DNA of 52,703 bases from Desulfobacteraceae bacterium (lineage in GTDB: Bacteria > Desulfobacterota > DSM-4660 > Desulfatiglandales > Desulfatiglandaceae), in the NCBI GenBank assembly GCA_016844935.1, contig JAERTK010000291.1, positions 1 to 52,703 on the forward strand, written 5' to 3'. The notes below the pieces were generated by a model. The model was not told where the DNA came from. It searched no databases and saw nothing but the letters and a program-made list of their open reading frames with translations. This document shows, piece after piece, positions 21,433 to 31,300 of the stretch. Position 1 is the first letter of the stretch, and each line of letters begins with the position of its first letter. Both the position numbers and the translations under genes were made by a program.

Positions 21433-22857
21433 ATGACAGTCAATAAAACAATATTCAGATATAGAACCGAACGGATACTTTCCGCTCCAATAATGATTAA
21501 TCTGGAACTCACGTCAGGTTGCAACATAAAATGTCGCCATTGTTATAATTTCTGGCGAGATGAATCCCGGGGTGCAGCAGATAAGATCAGCAGGAAAAGA
21601 ATGGGTCGCCTTGTTGAAATGATCAGGCGCAACAACGTATTTCATGTTGTTTTGACTGGCGGTGAGCCTTTTTTAAATTTTGATGTTCTTGAATATGCCC
21701 TGAAAGAGTTCCATACATCGGGGATTTCAACCAGTGTAAATTCAAATCTGATGCTTGCAACTCCCGACAAAATTAAAAGATTAAGAAATACAGGCCTAGA
21801 TCATGTTTTGACCAGTTTAAACTCACACGATCCTGAGGTTAACGATTATATGGTTAACAAGAATGGGGCATTTCATAGGATAATTCAGGGGATCAAAACG
21901 ACGATTGATAAGGGCGTTAGAGTCAGCGCCAATATGATAATCTGCAGGACAAATAAAGATCATATATACGAAACGGCAAAATTATGCTCGGAGATTGGGG
22001 TTCAGAAAATATTCGCCACAAGGCTCGTCCCATCAATCAATGTCGAAAATCCAACTGAAACAGACCTCCAGCTTGACAGGGAAGATGCTTTAAACGCTAT
22101 CGACGATCTGTTATCGGCACAAAAACACTTTGGCATAGAAATCGGCACATTAATCGGTTACCCCCTTTGCCTTTTGGGAAATTTAGACAAATACAGGGAA
22201 TTCGTGGGTAGGGGGTGCCCCGCCCAAAGGGGAAACAGGATGGTGATAAATGCCGATGGAGAAACCCACGCATGCACTCATGAATCCAATTCCTATGGAA
22301 ATGTATTTGATATCGGCATTAAAAAGGCTTTCAAAAACATGCTGAGATGGCACGATGGTTCTTTCCTTTACCAAGGATGTAAAAATTGCCAGTACATCAA
22401 TGTATGCGGTTCAGGATGCCGTTCCGCGGCATTTTCCTATTTCAACGAAATGAATGAAAAGGATCCCCTGTTTGTTGGCAGAAAGGACATTAAGCATCAT
22501 TATAGGTTAGACATTCCGAGTGAAATAAATAGATTAATCGATGGAAACGAAAGCTTTACAGTACCCGAAACCATTCGATTCCGTCCGGAGAAGGGATTCT
22601 ACACCATAAACATACGATGGGCAAATGCATATGCCATTGACAATGACATTGCTGAATTTTTAATAAACAAGCGTTCAGCTAAAAAAACCATCACCCTCGG
22701 CAACATGATAGGGAAAAACCCAAGGGATGAGTTAATCAAATTGGTCTTTAAAGAAGCCCTTGTACCCGCAGATCCCCTTTTGAAAACAAGCCTTAAGAAT
22801 TGTGTAAAAAAAGGGTGTAGCGTCAACCCTTATGATTTGCCTGAAATTTTTTCATAA
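21433..22857 (+). CDS. Radical SAM/SPASM enzyme with extra C-terminal PqqD-like region
   Basis: 474 aa. The radical SAM motif CNIKCRHC is at C30-C34-C37, with the VVLTGGEP strand following. A SPASM-type cysteine set lies in the 260-345 range (GRGCPAQ, HACTHE, CKNCQYINVCGSGC), which would hold auxiliary Fe-S clusters. The last ~100 residues (RFRPEKGFYTINIRW onward) look like the small winged-helix PqqD/RRE-type domain that binds peptide leaders in RiPP maturases; that assignment is tentative. SPASM enzymes usually act on peptides or proteins, or as carbohydrate dehydrogenases. No precursor peptide gene is visible nearby. It lies 49 nt after the methyltransferase. Confidence 0.78.
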   Translation: MTVNKTIFRYRTERILSAPIMINLELTSGCNIKCRHCYNFWRDESRGAADKISRKRMGRLVEMIRRNNVFHVVLTGGEPFLNFDVLEYALKEFHTSGISTSVNSNLMLATPDKIKRLRNTGLDHVLTSLNSHDPEVNDYMVNKNGAFHRIIQGIKTTIDKGVRVSANMIICRTNKDHIYETAKLCSEIGVQKIFATRLVPSINVENPTETDLQLDREDALNAIDDLLSAQKHFGIEIGTLIGYPLCLLGNLDKYREFVGRGCPAQRGNRMVINADGETHACTHESNSYGNVFDIGIKKAFKNMLRWHDGSFLYQGCKNCQYINVCGSGCRSAAFSYFNEMNEKDPLFVGRKDIKHHYRLDIPSEINRLIDGNESFTVPETIRFRPEKGFYTINIRWANAYAIDNDIAEFLINKRSAKKTITLGNMIGKNPRDELIKLVFKEALVPADPLLKTSLKNCVKKGCSVNPYDLPEIFS

Positions 22858-22872
22858 CGGAGAAAAAGACTG

Positions 22873-23574
22873 ATGCATATTCTTTCGGTCATACCTGCGA
22901 GAGGTGGGAGCAAGAGCATCCCCATGAAAAATATCTATCCATTGTTGGGGAAGCCCTTGATCGGGTACACGATAGAACATGCCCTTTGTTCCAAAAAAAT
23001 CGATAGAGTGCTTGTATCCACGGACAATAGAGAGATCGCTCGAGTCGCCCGGAAATTCGGTGCTGAGGTTCCTTTTTGGAGACCGAATGAACATGCAGAG
23101 GATAAAACCCCCGATTTTCCGGTTTTTTTTCATGCGTTGTCCTGGTTGAAAAAAAACGAAGGGTATGAGCCGGATATCGTCGTGCATCTACGCCCCACAA
23201 GCCCCATTCGCAATGTTCAGCATATCGACCACATGATACAGCTTCTCATGGAGAACCCCCATTGTGATTCCGTGCGATCTGTTTCAGCCGCAAAACAGTC
23301 TCCATATAAAATGTGGAAACAAGAGGGAAAACATATCGTTCCCTTTTTTGAACACCCCTACAATGAAAAAACACTAACCGCCAAACAATATCTCCCAAAG
23401 GTGCTTTATCATAACGGCTGTATTGATGTTATAAGGGCTTCAACAATTTTGACAAAAAAATCGTTGACAGGCGAGGTCATACTCCCATTTCTGATGACCC
23501 ATGAAAAATTTGAGGTTCAAATCGACAGTCGCCTGGATGCAAGGATTGCGGAAATGATATTGGGGACGGCTTAA
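22873..23574 (+). CDS. CMP-sugar cytidylyltransferase (NeuA/PseF/LegF family)
   Basis: 233-aa nucleotidyltransferase with the family opening VIPARGGSKSIPMKNI, which binds CTP, then LVSTDNREIA and HLRPTSPIRN. Members activate nonulosonic acids or Kdo as CMP-sugars. This is the second such enzyme here: the first is the SpsF-type domain of the PseG fusion. It may therefore be the true PseF, or it may activate a second acidic sugar made by the genes that follow. GGAG lies about 11 nt before ATG 22873. The gene starts 15 nt after the SPASM gene. Confidence 0.88.
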   Translation: MHILSVIPARGGSKSIPMKNIYPLLGKPLIGYTIEHALCSKKIDRVLVSTDNREIARVARKFGAEVPFWRPNEHAEDKTPDFPVFFHALSWLKKNEGYEPDIVVHLRPTSPIRNVQHIDHMIQLLMENPHCDSVRSVSAAKQSPYKMWKQEGKHIVPFFEHPYNEKTLTAKQYLPKVLYHNGCIDVIRASTILTKKSLTGEVILPFLMTHEKFEVQIDSRLDARIAEMILGTA

Positions 23575-23582
23575 CGTTTTAT

Positions 23583-23630
23583 ATCTGCGGATCGCCTGAT
23601 CGGTCAGGCAACGACATCAACCCCGCAGAT
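23583..23630 (+). repeat. Nested inverted repeat in the intergenic gap
   Basis: Outer arms ATCTGCGG (23583-23590) and CCGCAGAT (23623-23630) enclose a second perfect hairpin with 6-bp arms GCCTGA/TCAGGC (23594-23609, loop TCGG). There is no following T run, so a classic intrinsic terminator is unlikely. It could stabilise or pause the transcript between the cytidylyltransferase and the dehydrogenase genes. Confidence 0.55.
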
Positions 23631-23670
23631 GCCATGATGTTCATGCTCAAGAGAAAGGAATTGAATCAAA

Positions 23671-24693
23671 ATGCCGAAATTCATGTCGGATGAATTAGTA
23701 AAGATAGGCGAAAAAGTATTGGGGGCGGCAGGATCGCCCGCCGAAAAAGCGGAACTCGTGTCAAAGATGCTCGTGGACGCTAACCTAACGGGTCATGACT
23801 CCCACGGAATAATCAGGCTTAAACAATATGTCAATCAAATAAGAACAGGGTTGATAGATCCTGTTGCCGAACCTGAACTTGAGATTGATTACCCCTCCTA
23901 TGCGAAGGTAAAAGGCAACAGGGCTTTTGGACAGGTGGTTGCCCGGTTCGGTATAAAGGCGGCCATTGAAAAAGCCGCCTTGAACGGCATGGCCATGGTC
24001 GGATGTTGCCATATGGCTCACGTGGGAAGATTGGGCGATTATGTCTCAATGGCGGCGGAATCGGATTTAATGGCGCTGGCCATCTGCAATGGGGGCGGCC
24101 CCAATGTCGCGCCTTATGGGGGAAAGCAAAGAATTCTGGGCACCAACCCCATTGCTTGCGCCGTTCCCATACGGGATGGCCAGAACATTCAAATAGATTT
24201 TGCTTCCGCAGCGACGGCTGAAGGCAAATTGAACGTTGCGGTGAACAAGAAAGAGACGGTTAAAAGCGGACTGATTATCGGTAAAGAGGGAAACCCGACC
24301 GTGGACCCGAATGATTTTTACAATGACGGCGCCATACTTCCCATTGGTGAACACAAAGGTTCTGCCCTGAGTTTGCTCTTGGAAATATTTGGAGGTATTT
24401 TTACGGGCGGGGGATGCTCGGTTTTTCCAAATTACCTTGATGGAAACGGCATTCTTTTTTTTGTAATGAAACCGGATCTGTTCAGAACCAGAAAAGATTT
24501 TGAAACCGACGTAAAATTGTTATCCTCAAAAGTGGTCAATTCGGAAGCAGCCGATGGATTCAGGGAAATTTATTTTCCGGGCCAGGTAGAACAATTGGCA
24601 CATGAAAGATTGTCGAAACACGGCATAAATCTTGATGATGAGACATGGGCAGCAATCAGGAGCATCGCCAACGAGTTGAGTGTTTCCATCTGA
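23671..24693 (+). CDS. Ldh-family (malate/L-lactate/YlbC-type) NAD(P)-dependent oxidoreductase
   Basis: 340 aa, full length for the Ldh_2 fold, which differs from classical Rossmann lactate dehydrogenases. Seen: GHDSHGIIRL near the N-terminus, the segment CCHMAHVGRLGDY with the expected His, then PYGGKQRILGTNPIACAVP, the strongest family signature, and GEHKGSALSLLLE. Members reduce or oxidise 2-oxo/2-hydroxy acids, including diketo sugar acids. Lying between a CMP-sugar synthetase and an aldolase, it may act on a ulosonic-acid-like carbon chain (inference). AAAGGA lies upstream of ATG 23671. Confidence 0.85.
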   Translation: MPKFMSDELVKIGEKVLGAAGSPAEKAELVSKMLVDANLTGHDSHGIIRLKQYVNQIRTGLIDPVAEPELEIDYPSYAKVKGNRAFGQVVARFGIKAAIEKAALNGMAMVGCCHMAHVGRLGDYVSMAAESDLMALAICNGGGPNVAPYGGKQRILGTNPIACAVPIRDGQNIQIDFASAATAEGKLNVAVNKKETVKSGLIIGKEGNPTVDPNDFYNDGAILPIGEHKGSALSLLLEIFGGIFTGGGCSVFPNYLDGNGILFFVMKPDLFRTRKDFETDVKLLSSKVVNSEAADGFREIYFPGQVEQLAHERLSKHGINLDDETWAAIRSIANELSVSI

Positions 24694-24743
24694 CATGTCG
24701 ATGGAAACGGCTTTATGGTTTATTTATAGCGAAAGAGGGAATC

Positions 24744-25412
24744 ATGGAAATATTTTTGGATACAGCAAATGTGGATGATATTAAAAGATTTGCCCGGATC
24801 GGCATCATTGAAGGTGTTACGACGAATCCGGCCCTTATCGCCAAAGAGGGCAGAAACTTCATGCACGTTGTCGAAGAGATTTGTACTATCATCGACGGGC
24901 CCGTAAGCGCTGAAGTCATCAGCACCGATGCCGATAAAATGATTCAAGAAGGCAGGATGATCGCCGGGATACACGAAAATATCGTTGTTAAAATTCCCGC
25001 CATACCCGCAGGGTTTGAAGCCGTCTACACCCTTGCTCAAGAAAGGATAAAGACCAATTTGACGATCATATACACTTCGAATCAGGCGCTCCTGGGCGCC
25101 AAAGTCGGTGCAACCTATGTGAGTCCGTTTGTGGGAAGACTGGACGCAACATCCACCAATGGAGCGGATTTGATAAAAGAAATTTCCCAAATTTACAACA
25201 ACTACGATTTCAAAACCAAAATCCTGGCCGCCAGCATGAGAAATGTCGTTTACGCAAAACATGCGGCACTAGCGGGGGCCCACGTGGCAACAATACCGCC
25301 GGAGGTGCTGGATGAGATGATGAAAAGTGAATTGACCGATTTAGGCCTCGCGGGATTTTTGAAGGATTGGGAAACGCTGCCAGAGGAGAAAAGACAATAT
25401 TTTGCACATTAA
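24744..25412 (+). CDS. Transaldolase-like / fructose-6-phosphate aldolase-type enzyme
   Basis: 222 aa, the short FSA/TalC-type length. LDTANVDDI (D6), GVTTNPALI (about 24-32) and IVVKIPA with Schiff-base K83 are in the right order, and a C-terminal GLAGFLKDW tail is present. ATG 24744 has AGAGGGA just upstream; an overlapping longer frame from 24645 runs inside the dehydrogenase gene and is not preferred. In a glycan locus it more likely builds or splits a sugar chain than serves central metabolism (inference). It lies 50 nt after the dehydrogenase gene and 11 nt before the SDR gene. Confidence 0.88.
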   Translation: MEIFLDTANVDDIKRFARIGIIEGVTTNPALIAKEGRNFMHVVEEICTIIDGPVSAEVISTDADKMIQEGRMIAGIHENIVVKIPAIPAGFEAVYTLAQERIKTNLTIIYTSNQALLGAKVGATYVSPFVGRLDATSTNGADLIKEISQIYNNYDFKTKILAASMRNVVYAKHAALAGAHVATIPPEVLDEMMKSELTDLGLAGFLKDWETLPEEKRQYFAH

Positions 25413-25423
25413 TGGGGGAATGA

Positions 25424-26155
25424 ATGCGTCTAAAAAATAAGGTCGCTGTCATAACAGGATCGAGCAGGGGAATAGGGGCGGCAATTGCCAGAGGATTCGC
25501 AAAGGAAGGTTGTCGAGTAGTCGTCACCTATCTTCACCAAAAGGAAAAGGCCGAAGAGATTGCAAATGAAATTGGATCAAATCTTGCATTAAAAATGGAC
25601 GTGCGCGACAGAACAACAATCAAGGCAGTTTTTTCCAAAGCATTCAATCAATATGGCAAACTCGATATTCTGGTCAACAATGCCGGCGTCAACCAAACCA
25701 ATGACTTCGACAAACAAACCGATGAAGAATGGGATGAGGTCATAAACGTAAACTTGACGGGTGTTTTCAGATGCTGCCAGGAAGTTCTACCTTATATCAA
25801 TGATTATGGGCGGATTGTCAATATCGGATCCCTGTCGGGTGAATATGGCGGGCCAAGAACGCCAAGTTACGCCGCCGCAAAAATGGGCGTCATGGCGTTG
25901 ACGCATAACGTCGCAAGATTTCTGGCGCCTCGTAATATCTGCGTCAATTGTTTGTCTCCCGGAGTTATCGCAAGCGAGTTCACGGAAAAAACCATGTCTC
26001 AAGGGGTAAAAGAAACGGCGCTGTCACTCATGCTTATCAAACGTTTTGCAAAATATGAAGAGATGGTCGGCGCCGCCGTGTTTCTGGCATCCGACGAATC
26101 CAGCTATATGACGGCCCAAACCCTTTCCATAAACGGCGGGGCCTGGGTAAGATAG
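25424..26155 (+). CDS. Short-chain dehydrogenase/reductase (FabG-like)
   Basis: 243-aa classical SDR. The cofactor motif TGSSRGIG (11-18), NNAG (85-88) and catalytic S136, Y149 and K153 are all present, and the C-terminal SYMTAQTLSINGG is typical. It would oxidise or reduce a hydroxyl/keto group using NAD(P)H. GGGGGA precedes ATG 25424, and the gene is packed between the aldolase and the third ATP-grasp gene, only 1 nt from the latter. A role on the sugar made by this sub-operon is inferred; a fatty-acid role is less likely here. Confidence 0.87.
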   Translation: MRLKNKVAVITGSSRGIGAAIARGFAKEGCRVVVTYLHQKEKAEEIANEIGSNLALKMDVRDRTTIKAVFSKAFNQYGKLDILVNNAGVNQTNDFDKQTDEEWDEVINVNLTGVFRCCQEVLPYINDYGRIVNIGSLSGEYGGPRTPSYAAAKMGVMALTHNVARFLAPRNICVNCLSPGVIASEFTEKTMSQGVKETALSLMLIKRFAKYEEMVGAAVFLASDESSYMTAQTLSINGGAWVR

Positions 26156-26156
26156 A

Positions 26157-27401
26157 ATGGACCGAAAAAGGCTTCTAATCATTGGCGCGGGAGAAGAGCA
26201 GGTTCCCGCCTACAAAATCGCCTTAACAATGGGTTTGACGGTTGTTGGATCAGATATCAATCCTAATGCCCCCGGATTCCATTTGACCGGTGAAAAAATT
26301 ATAGCAAGCACATACGATGCAGAGGAAACCCTGAGAGAAGTCTTGAAATTCAATGAGGTTAACCCGATCCATGGCGTAATGACCCTTGCCTGTGATACTC
26401 CCGTGGCAGTCGCCCTTGTGGCGAAGGAATTGGGATTGAAAGGAAATACCATCCATACGGCAAAGCTGTCATCGGATAAATTATTGCAGCTCCGCCGCTT
26501 TCGGTTGGACAATATCCCCATCCCCGATTACAAGGAAATTCAATCAGTGGAAGAACTGAAGAGCACCATTGACGATTGGGGGCTCCCAGTGATCCTGAAG
26601 CCCCCTGACAATAGAGGTGCAAGGGGCGTTTTGAGACTGGCGGACCCGGTTCATATGGAATGGGCTTTCCGTGAATCCGCCTCAAATTCGGCAAAAGGCT
26701 CAATAATCGTTCAGAAGTTCATTCCGGGAAATCAGATAAGTTCGGAATCCATTGTGGTTTCCGGAAAAGCATACACCGCCATGTATTCCGGAAGAAACTA
26801 TGGGCTATTGGAAAAATATGCCCCTTACGTCATTGAAAATGGCGGTTGCCTCCCCGCGGATATCACTGAATCCCAAGAAGAATCTCTTGATGATATTGTT
26901 CAGCGGGCTGCCGCTTCATTGGGTATTGAAGATGGCCCCCTTAAAGGGGATCTTGTTCTCACGGATAAGGGTCCTGTAGTACTTGAATTCGCTTCAAGAA
27001 TGGGAGGGGGATACGCCGTCTCCCATTCGATTCCGCTGACGCATGGCGTAAATCTCATAGAGCAGGTAATCAGACAGGCGCTTGGGGAACAGCTATCCAT
27101 TAGAGACCTGCACCCTGCCTACAAACAGTCCGCCGCAATAAGGTTCTTCTTCCCGGATCCGGGCGTGGTCAAAGAAATCAAAGGGTTTGACAATCTCGGC
27201 GTTCATGACGGCGTCGTGCTTAAACGGCTCTACATAAAAAAAGGAGACACCGTGCCCCGCATTACGGATCATACGAAGAGGGCGGGATGCGTAATTGCCG
27301 TTGGAAAAAGCAAAAAGGAGGCGGAACAAAGGGCCATAAGCGCTATTAACGCCGTGCTGATTGTTACGGAACAGCAGCCGTCAGGAAAAAATGGGAAATG
27401 A
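26157..27401 (+). CDS. ATP-grasp ligase (third of three)
   Basis: 414-aa ATP-grasp protein. It opens LLIIGAGEEQVPAYKIALTMG and has DINPNAPGFHLTGEKI, the carbamoyl-phosphate-synthase-like preATP-grasp pattern. The core has VILKPPDNRGARGVLRL and KGDLVLTDKGPVVLEFASRMGGGYAVSH. It is a paralogue of the protein at 17358. The start lies 1 nt after the SDR stop, and its end overlaps the next gene by 11 nt, so it is part of one operon. Predicted carboxylate-amine ligation; substrate unknown. Confidence 0.8.
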   Translation: MDRKRLLIIGAGEEQVPAYKIALTMGLTVVGSDINPNAPGFHLTGEKIIASTYDAEETLREVLKFNEVNPIHGVMTLACDTPVAVALVAKELGLKGNTIHTAKLSSDKLLQLRRFRLDNIPIPDYKEIQSVEELKSTIDDWGLPVILKPPDNRGARGVLRLADPVHMEWAFRESASNSAKGSIIVQKFIPGNQISSESIVVSGKAYTAMYSGRNYGLLEKYAPYVIENGGCLPADITESQEESLDDIVQRAAASLGIEDGPLKGDLVLTDKGPVVLEFASRMGGGYAVSHSIPLTHGVNLIEQVIRQALGEQLSIRDLHPAYKQSAAIRFFFPDPGVVKEIKGFDNLGVHDGVVLKRLYIKKGDTVPRITDHTKRAGCVIAVGKSKKEAEQRAISAINAVLIVTEQQPSGKNGK

Positions 27402-28191
27402 TAATATTTATTTAAGGGATGCGGGCGCCCTCCTTTCAGGAAGAGAACACGATTATTTGAAAAGACTTTTTCGTTGTACCGAACTGGCCGCCTCAAATAA
27501 ACTGAATATTCAGATTACACTGTCGGACGAATATTTTAGTGGGGTGAATCCAAAAATACACTCATCACTTCCAAATGAGCTCCTAAAATTCGATAACGTC
27601 TTAATACACCTGCACCTTGACTACTCAAAAAAATTCGGAGACAACCGTTATACTGAAAAAGCCTTTATGGCTATCAATAATCTTCTCCACAGGAACGTCA
27701 ATGTCAACGGATTCTGCGTTCATCCCGACATAGTTGACGATTTTTCAGTATTTACACGATTGACGGCTCATGGCGCGTATATAGGCGTTGAAGTGCTTGA
27801 TGCCAGTGTTTGTTTTGGTAACAGATTTTCTGAAATCAGCAGGATACTGGAAGAATATGAGTTCCTGGATTTAATACTTGATACGTCCCATATCCTGGAA
27901 ATGGAAAAATGGGGTGAACCGTCATTTGATTTCTATGTTGATTATTTCGGCGACAAAATAAAAGAGGTACATATCTCTCGGCCCGGGAATCATTACGATC
28001 CGAAAAAAATCACCGAAATATTCAGCACATGCCACAGCCTTTTTTCAACAAATAGCGGAGGTGTCAACATGTTTAGAAAACTTCAACTGCCCAAAAACGC
28101 CAACTATGTCATAGAAGGCGTTATTCCTTACGGAAAATATGGAGACGGGCTGTTAAGGAAGGAAACCCGGATATTAAAGGCTCGTTTTTAA
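27391..28191 (+). CDS. TIM-barrel protein, xylose isomerase/AP endonuclease 2-like
   Basis: 266 aa from ATG 27391, which overlaps the end of the ATP-grasp gene by 11 nt. Segments fit the xylose-isomerase-like TIM barrel: VLIHLHLDY, GFCVHPDIV, IGVEVLD, LILDTSHILEM (metal-ligand-like Asp-Thr-x-His) and IKEVHISRPGNH. Family enzymes are metal-dependent isomerases or epimerases of sugars. Overall similarity is weak, so function is open. It closes the 9804-28191 block; a 186-nt gap follows. Confidence 0.6.
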   Translation: MGNDNIYLRDAGALLSGREHDYLKRLFRCTELAASNKLNIQITLSDEYFSGVNPKIHSSLPNELLKFDNVLIHLHLDYSKKFGDNRYTEKAFMAINNLLHRNVNVNGFCVHPDIVDDFSVFTRLTAHGAYIGVEVLDASVCFGNRFSEISRILEEYEFLDLILDTSHILEMEKWGEPSFDFYVDYFGDKIKEVHISRPGNHYDPKKITEIFSTCHSLFSTNSGGVNMFRKLQLPKNANYVIEGVIPYGKYGDGLLRKETRILKARF

Positions 28192-28377
28192 TCAAGCCTA
28201 GATAGAGAAGCGATGGAAGGCCTACAGGGAAATGTATGATACGAATCGATCTGACATAGATGCATCGTCATTTCCCTTGTGCTCGGCGAACACAAAGCAC
28301 GCTTTGTCCAACCTCCTGTAGATATGCTTCAACCATGCAGCAGAAGCATCGCAACTTATCTTCAAAAAGTATAGCGA

Positions 28378-31300
28378 ATGAGTGATAACATGAAGAGTAT
28401 CGAATCTGGTCAACGCACTTCACAGTTAGGGCGCCGAAAAATTTTGACCTTTTTTGGAACGGATTTGACCTCGGCCGGGGAAAGTATTTTGAAAGAAGCC
28501 TGTGAAGCGGGGTACACCCTCTTGCCCTTAGATACTGCCGCTATCGGCCAGGCCCGTAAGGAGAACATACCATTTTCCTTGGTTGAAGATTGGGTGAAAC
28601 AGGACGTATATTTTCAGCAAAGAGTTGAGGAATACGAGGGTACCATTTCAGGATGGTTTCGTCCGGCAATCGGTGATTTTACTTCGAATGGAATTTGCTG
28701 GCCGGTGTTTGACCGGGAGGCAATGGAGTTTTTCTGGTTTGACATGATTACCGCGAATGCACTTGCCAAATCATTTAATAGTTATGGTGTTGAAGAGTTG
28801 AGATGTTTTTTGCCTAAAGTGCCTCGACCTGCTCTCTATTACTACGATTCTGACGTTCACACCGTTTTTTGGAAGAAGATGCTGCCGGCCAAAACACGAG
28901 CATCTGAATTGCCCATGAAAAGTGATGACTATAAAGTTTTTTCAAACCCGAGCATTACGTTCAAATCGGGGATAGACGGTGATTTGCCTACTTCGTTATC
29001 GATTATAGAAAACAAAATAGTTTTAGCTGTTAATCCCTATGAAGTCCTTAGGTTTAGTCCAGCGATACAAGATTTTTCAGATAGATTCCCTAATAGTGTG
29101 GCAGTCGTGTTATCGTTTCCCCACCTCAATATGGCCAAAGAAATATCAAGGAATTATTTAATCCCTGTTATTTGCCCTATACCTTCGTTTTCGACGGCGG
29201 CTGAGCCGGGGGAGCAGTTTCTGCGAGGATACCGTATTTCAAGAGATTCTGGTGCGGGAAAGCCTTGGGAAAACTACTTGAGATATGTCGGATATCATTT
29301 TGAGTATTATTGTAGAGGTCGTTGGCCCGCGCTCAACGCAACCCTTGAAGCATGGTCAAAACTTTGGAAAGAGCATTGTCCAAGGGCTGTTATTGTAAGC
29401 ATACTTAAGGATTCCGAATCTCAATTGCCTTCTGAAGCTGCCAAAAGGCGTGGCATCCCAACCTTCTCTATGCCGCACTCTGGTGGAGGGATTAGTCCAA
29501 ATACTGTCAACTCTGATTGGTACCTGTGTAGTTTCCCGGAGCAGGCAGTTCCAATTAGAGAAAGGGGCATCCCTGATGAGCGTATAAAGTCATGTAGAAA
29601 TATGCTTGCGGAAAATGAATACACTACTGTTTCAAGAACAAATACTATTGAAGCCACTGTATGTCGCCTACTTGCCATCACCGGTGTGGTTGGATTTCCG
29701 CGACGTATCTTTCCGGTGATTTCTTTCAAGGCTCAAATCAGGGCGATCAGGGCAATGGCTAATCCTCCATCGGATCTGGCAACACAAGTGACACTGAGAA
29801 TAAAGCAACATCCGGGATTCCCGGGCAGGGGAATATTTGCAATAGCAGGCGAGGAACTGGAAAAACAGGTAGTGCCGAATGACTCAGAGCTGATGTCAAT
29901 GTTATATGAAACGGACTTAGTCATTGTTGTCAATTGTGATACAACTGCAACAATCAATGCATACAGAGCAGGTAAGCCCGTCATTTTTTTCTGCACGGAC
30001 CCACGATTGTCGAAAAAGGTGGCGGCATGGCTTCCAGGCGGCCTTATCGCAAATAATGGAGAGGAGCTCTGGAGCGCGGTCAGGAGTTTTGTTACCGATC
30101 AGGCGTTTGCTCAGGAACTACGTTCAAAATCCGCGGAATTTGCTCGCAAGAAGCTGGATAACAGTATGAATCCGAGCATTGGGGAGGTTGTTGATGACAT
30201 TCTGACAACTTTGCCTTCTAGGGTCCCTGAAAACTTTTCCAAAAACCGACAGCCGATACAGACATGTAAAATTACTCAATTGCTTCCTGACTATGCCTCA
30301 ATACCAGTCACTCTTTTTGATGAAATCTTTGATTATGGAGAAATACCCCTGGAGGAATTGGAGGTTATATGCAAGATTGTCAGAAATAGGCAACCAAGGA
30401 CCGTGTTTGAACTTGGAACGTTCATGGGGAGAACGACGCTTTGCCTTTCAGCTAATAGCTCCGCCCGGATTTATACGCTGGACTTGCCCTCTAAGAGCAA
30501 TGAAAACTATGTCCCACCTGAAATGAATGACCCTGAAATCGAAGTTTATCCAGAGAATCCGGGAGTCAAATTTTGCGATACAACGTATGCATCAAGAATT
30601 ACTCAGCTCTATGGTGACAGCCAGTCATTCGCTTTTTGTCCTTATTTCGGAAAGATGGATGTCGTCATTGTCGATGCCTGCCATCATTATGACTTTGTGC
30701 TGCGGGATAGTATGAATGCATTCAAAATGATAAAGCCAGATGGTATTGTTATCTGGTATGGTTATGCTGATAATGTTCCTGGGGTTTTGAAAGCACTGGG
30801 CGTGGTAAGTCAAAAATTCCCTTTGATCCATATTTCAGGAACAAGTCTTGTAATTTACATGGGAAGACAAGATGTAATTGTCAGACCGGAGAACCACGGC
30901 AATGAGGGCAACTCTCAGATGTCGACGTCTCAGCTTGTCCTCAATAGGCTCACCGCCCCAACCAAAATGAAATCCTCGGGAGAAATGGAACAAGACGATG
31001 AAAAAACACCTCCCGAGCCGCTTCGTGTCCAGTATCCAGATACTTCTGACTCGACCGTAAATATTGGATTACTTGACAATGCCGATCAACAAGAAAAGAC
31101 GCATGAATACGATCCTGTCAGGTTATCAGTGATTATTCCTACATTCAATCGCGCTGAATTTCTTTCACAGACCATCGTAAGTGTTTTGGGACAAACCATT
31201 TCTCCTTCTGAGTATGAAATCATTGTGGTTGATAATAATTCCACCGATAACACAAAGTCTGTTATCGAAAATCTGAACCGGAAACATGGGAACAGAATCC

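Noticed and set aside
21384..22872. Search for a RiPP precursor peptide near the SPASM enzyme
   Set aside because: Gaps on both sides are under 50 nt and hold no short frame with a leader-like sequence.
28227..28276. Inverted repeat GGGAAATG...CATTTCCC in the gap before the 1364-aa fusion gene
   Set aside because: Arms are 8 bp with a ~34-bp imperfect interior and no T run; too weak to call a terminator or operator.
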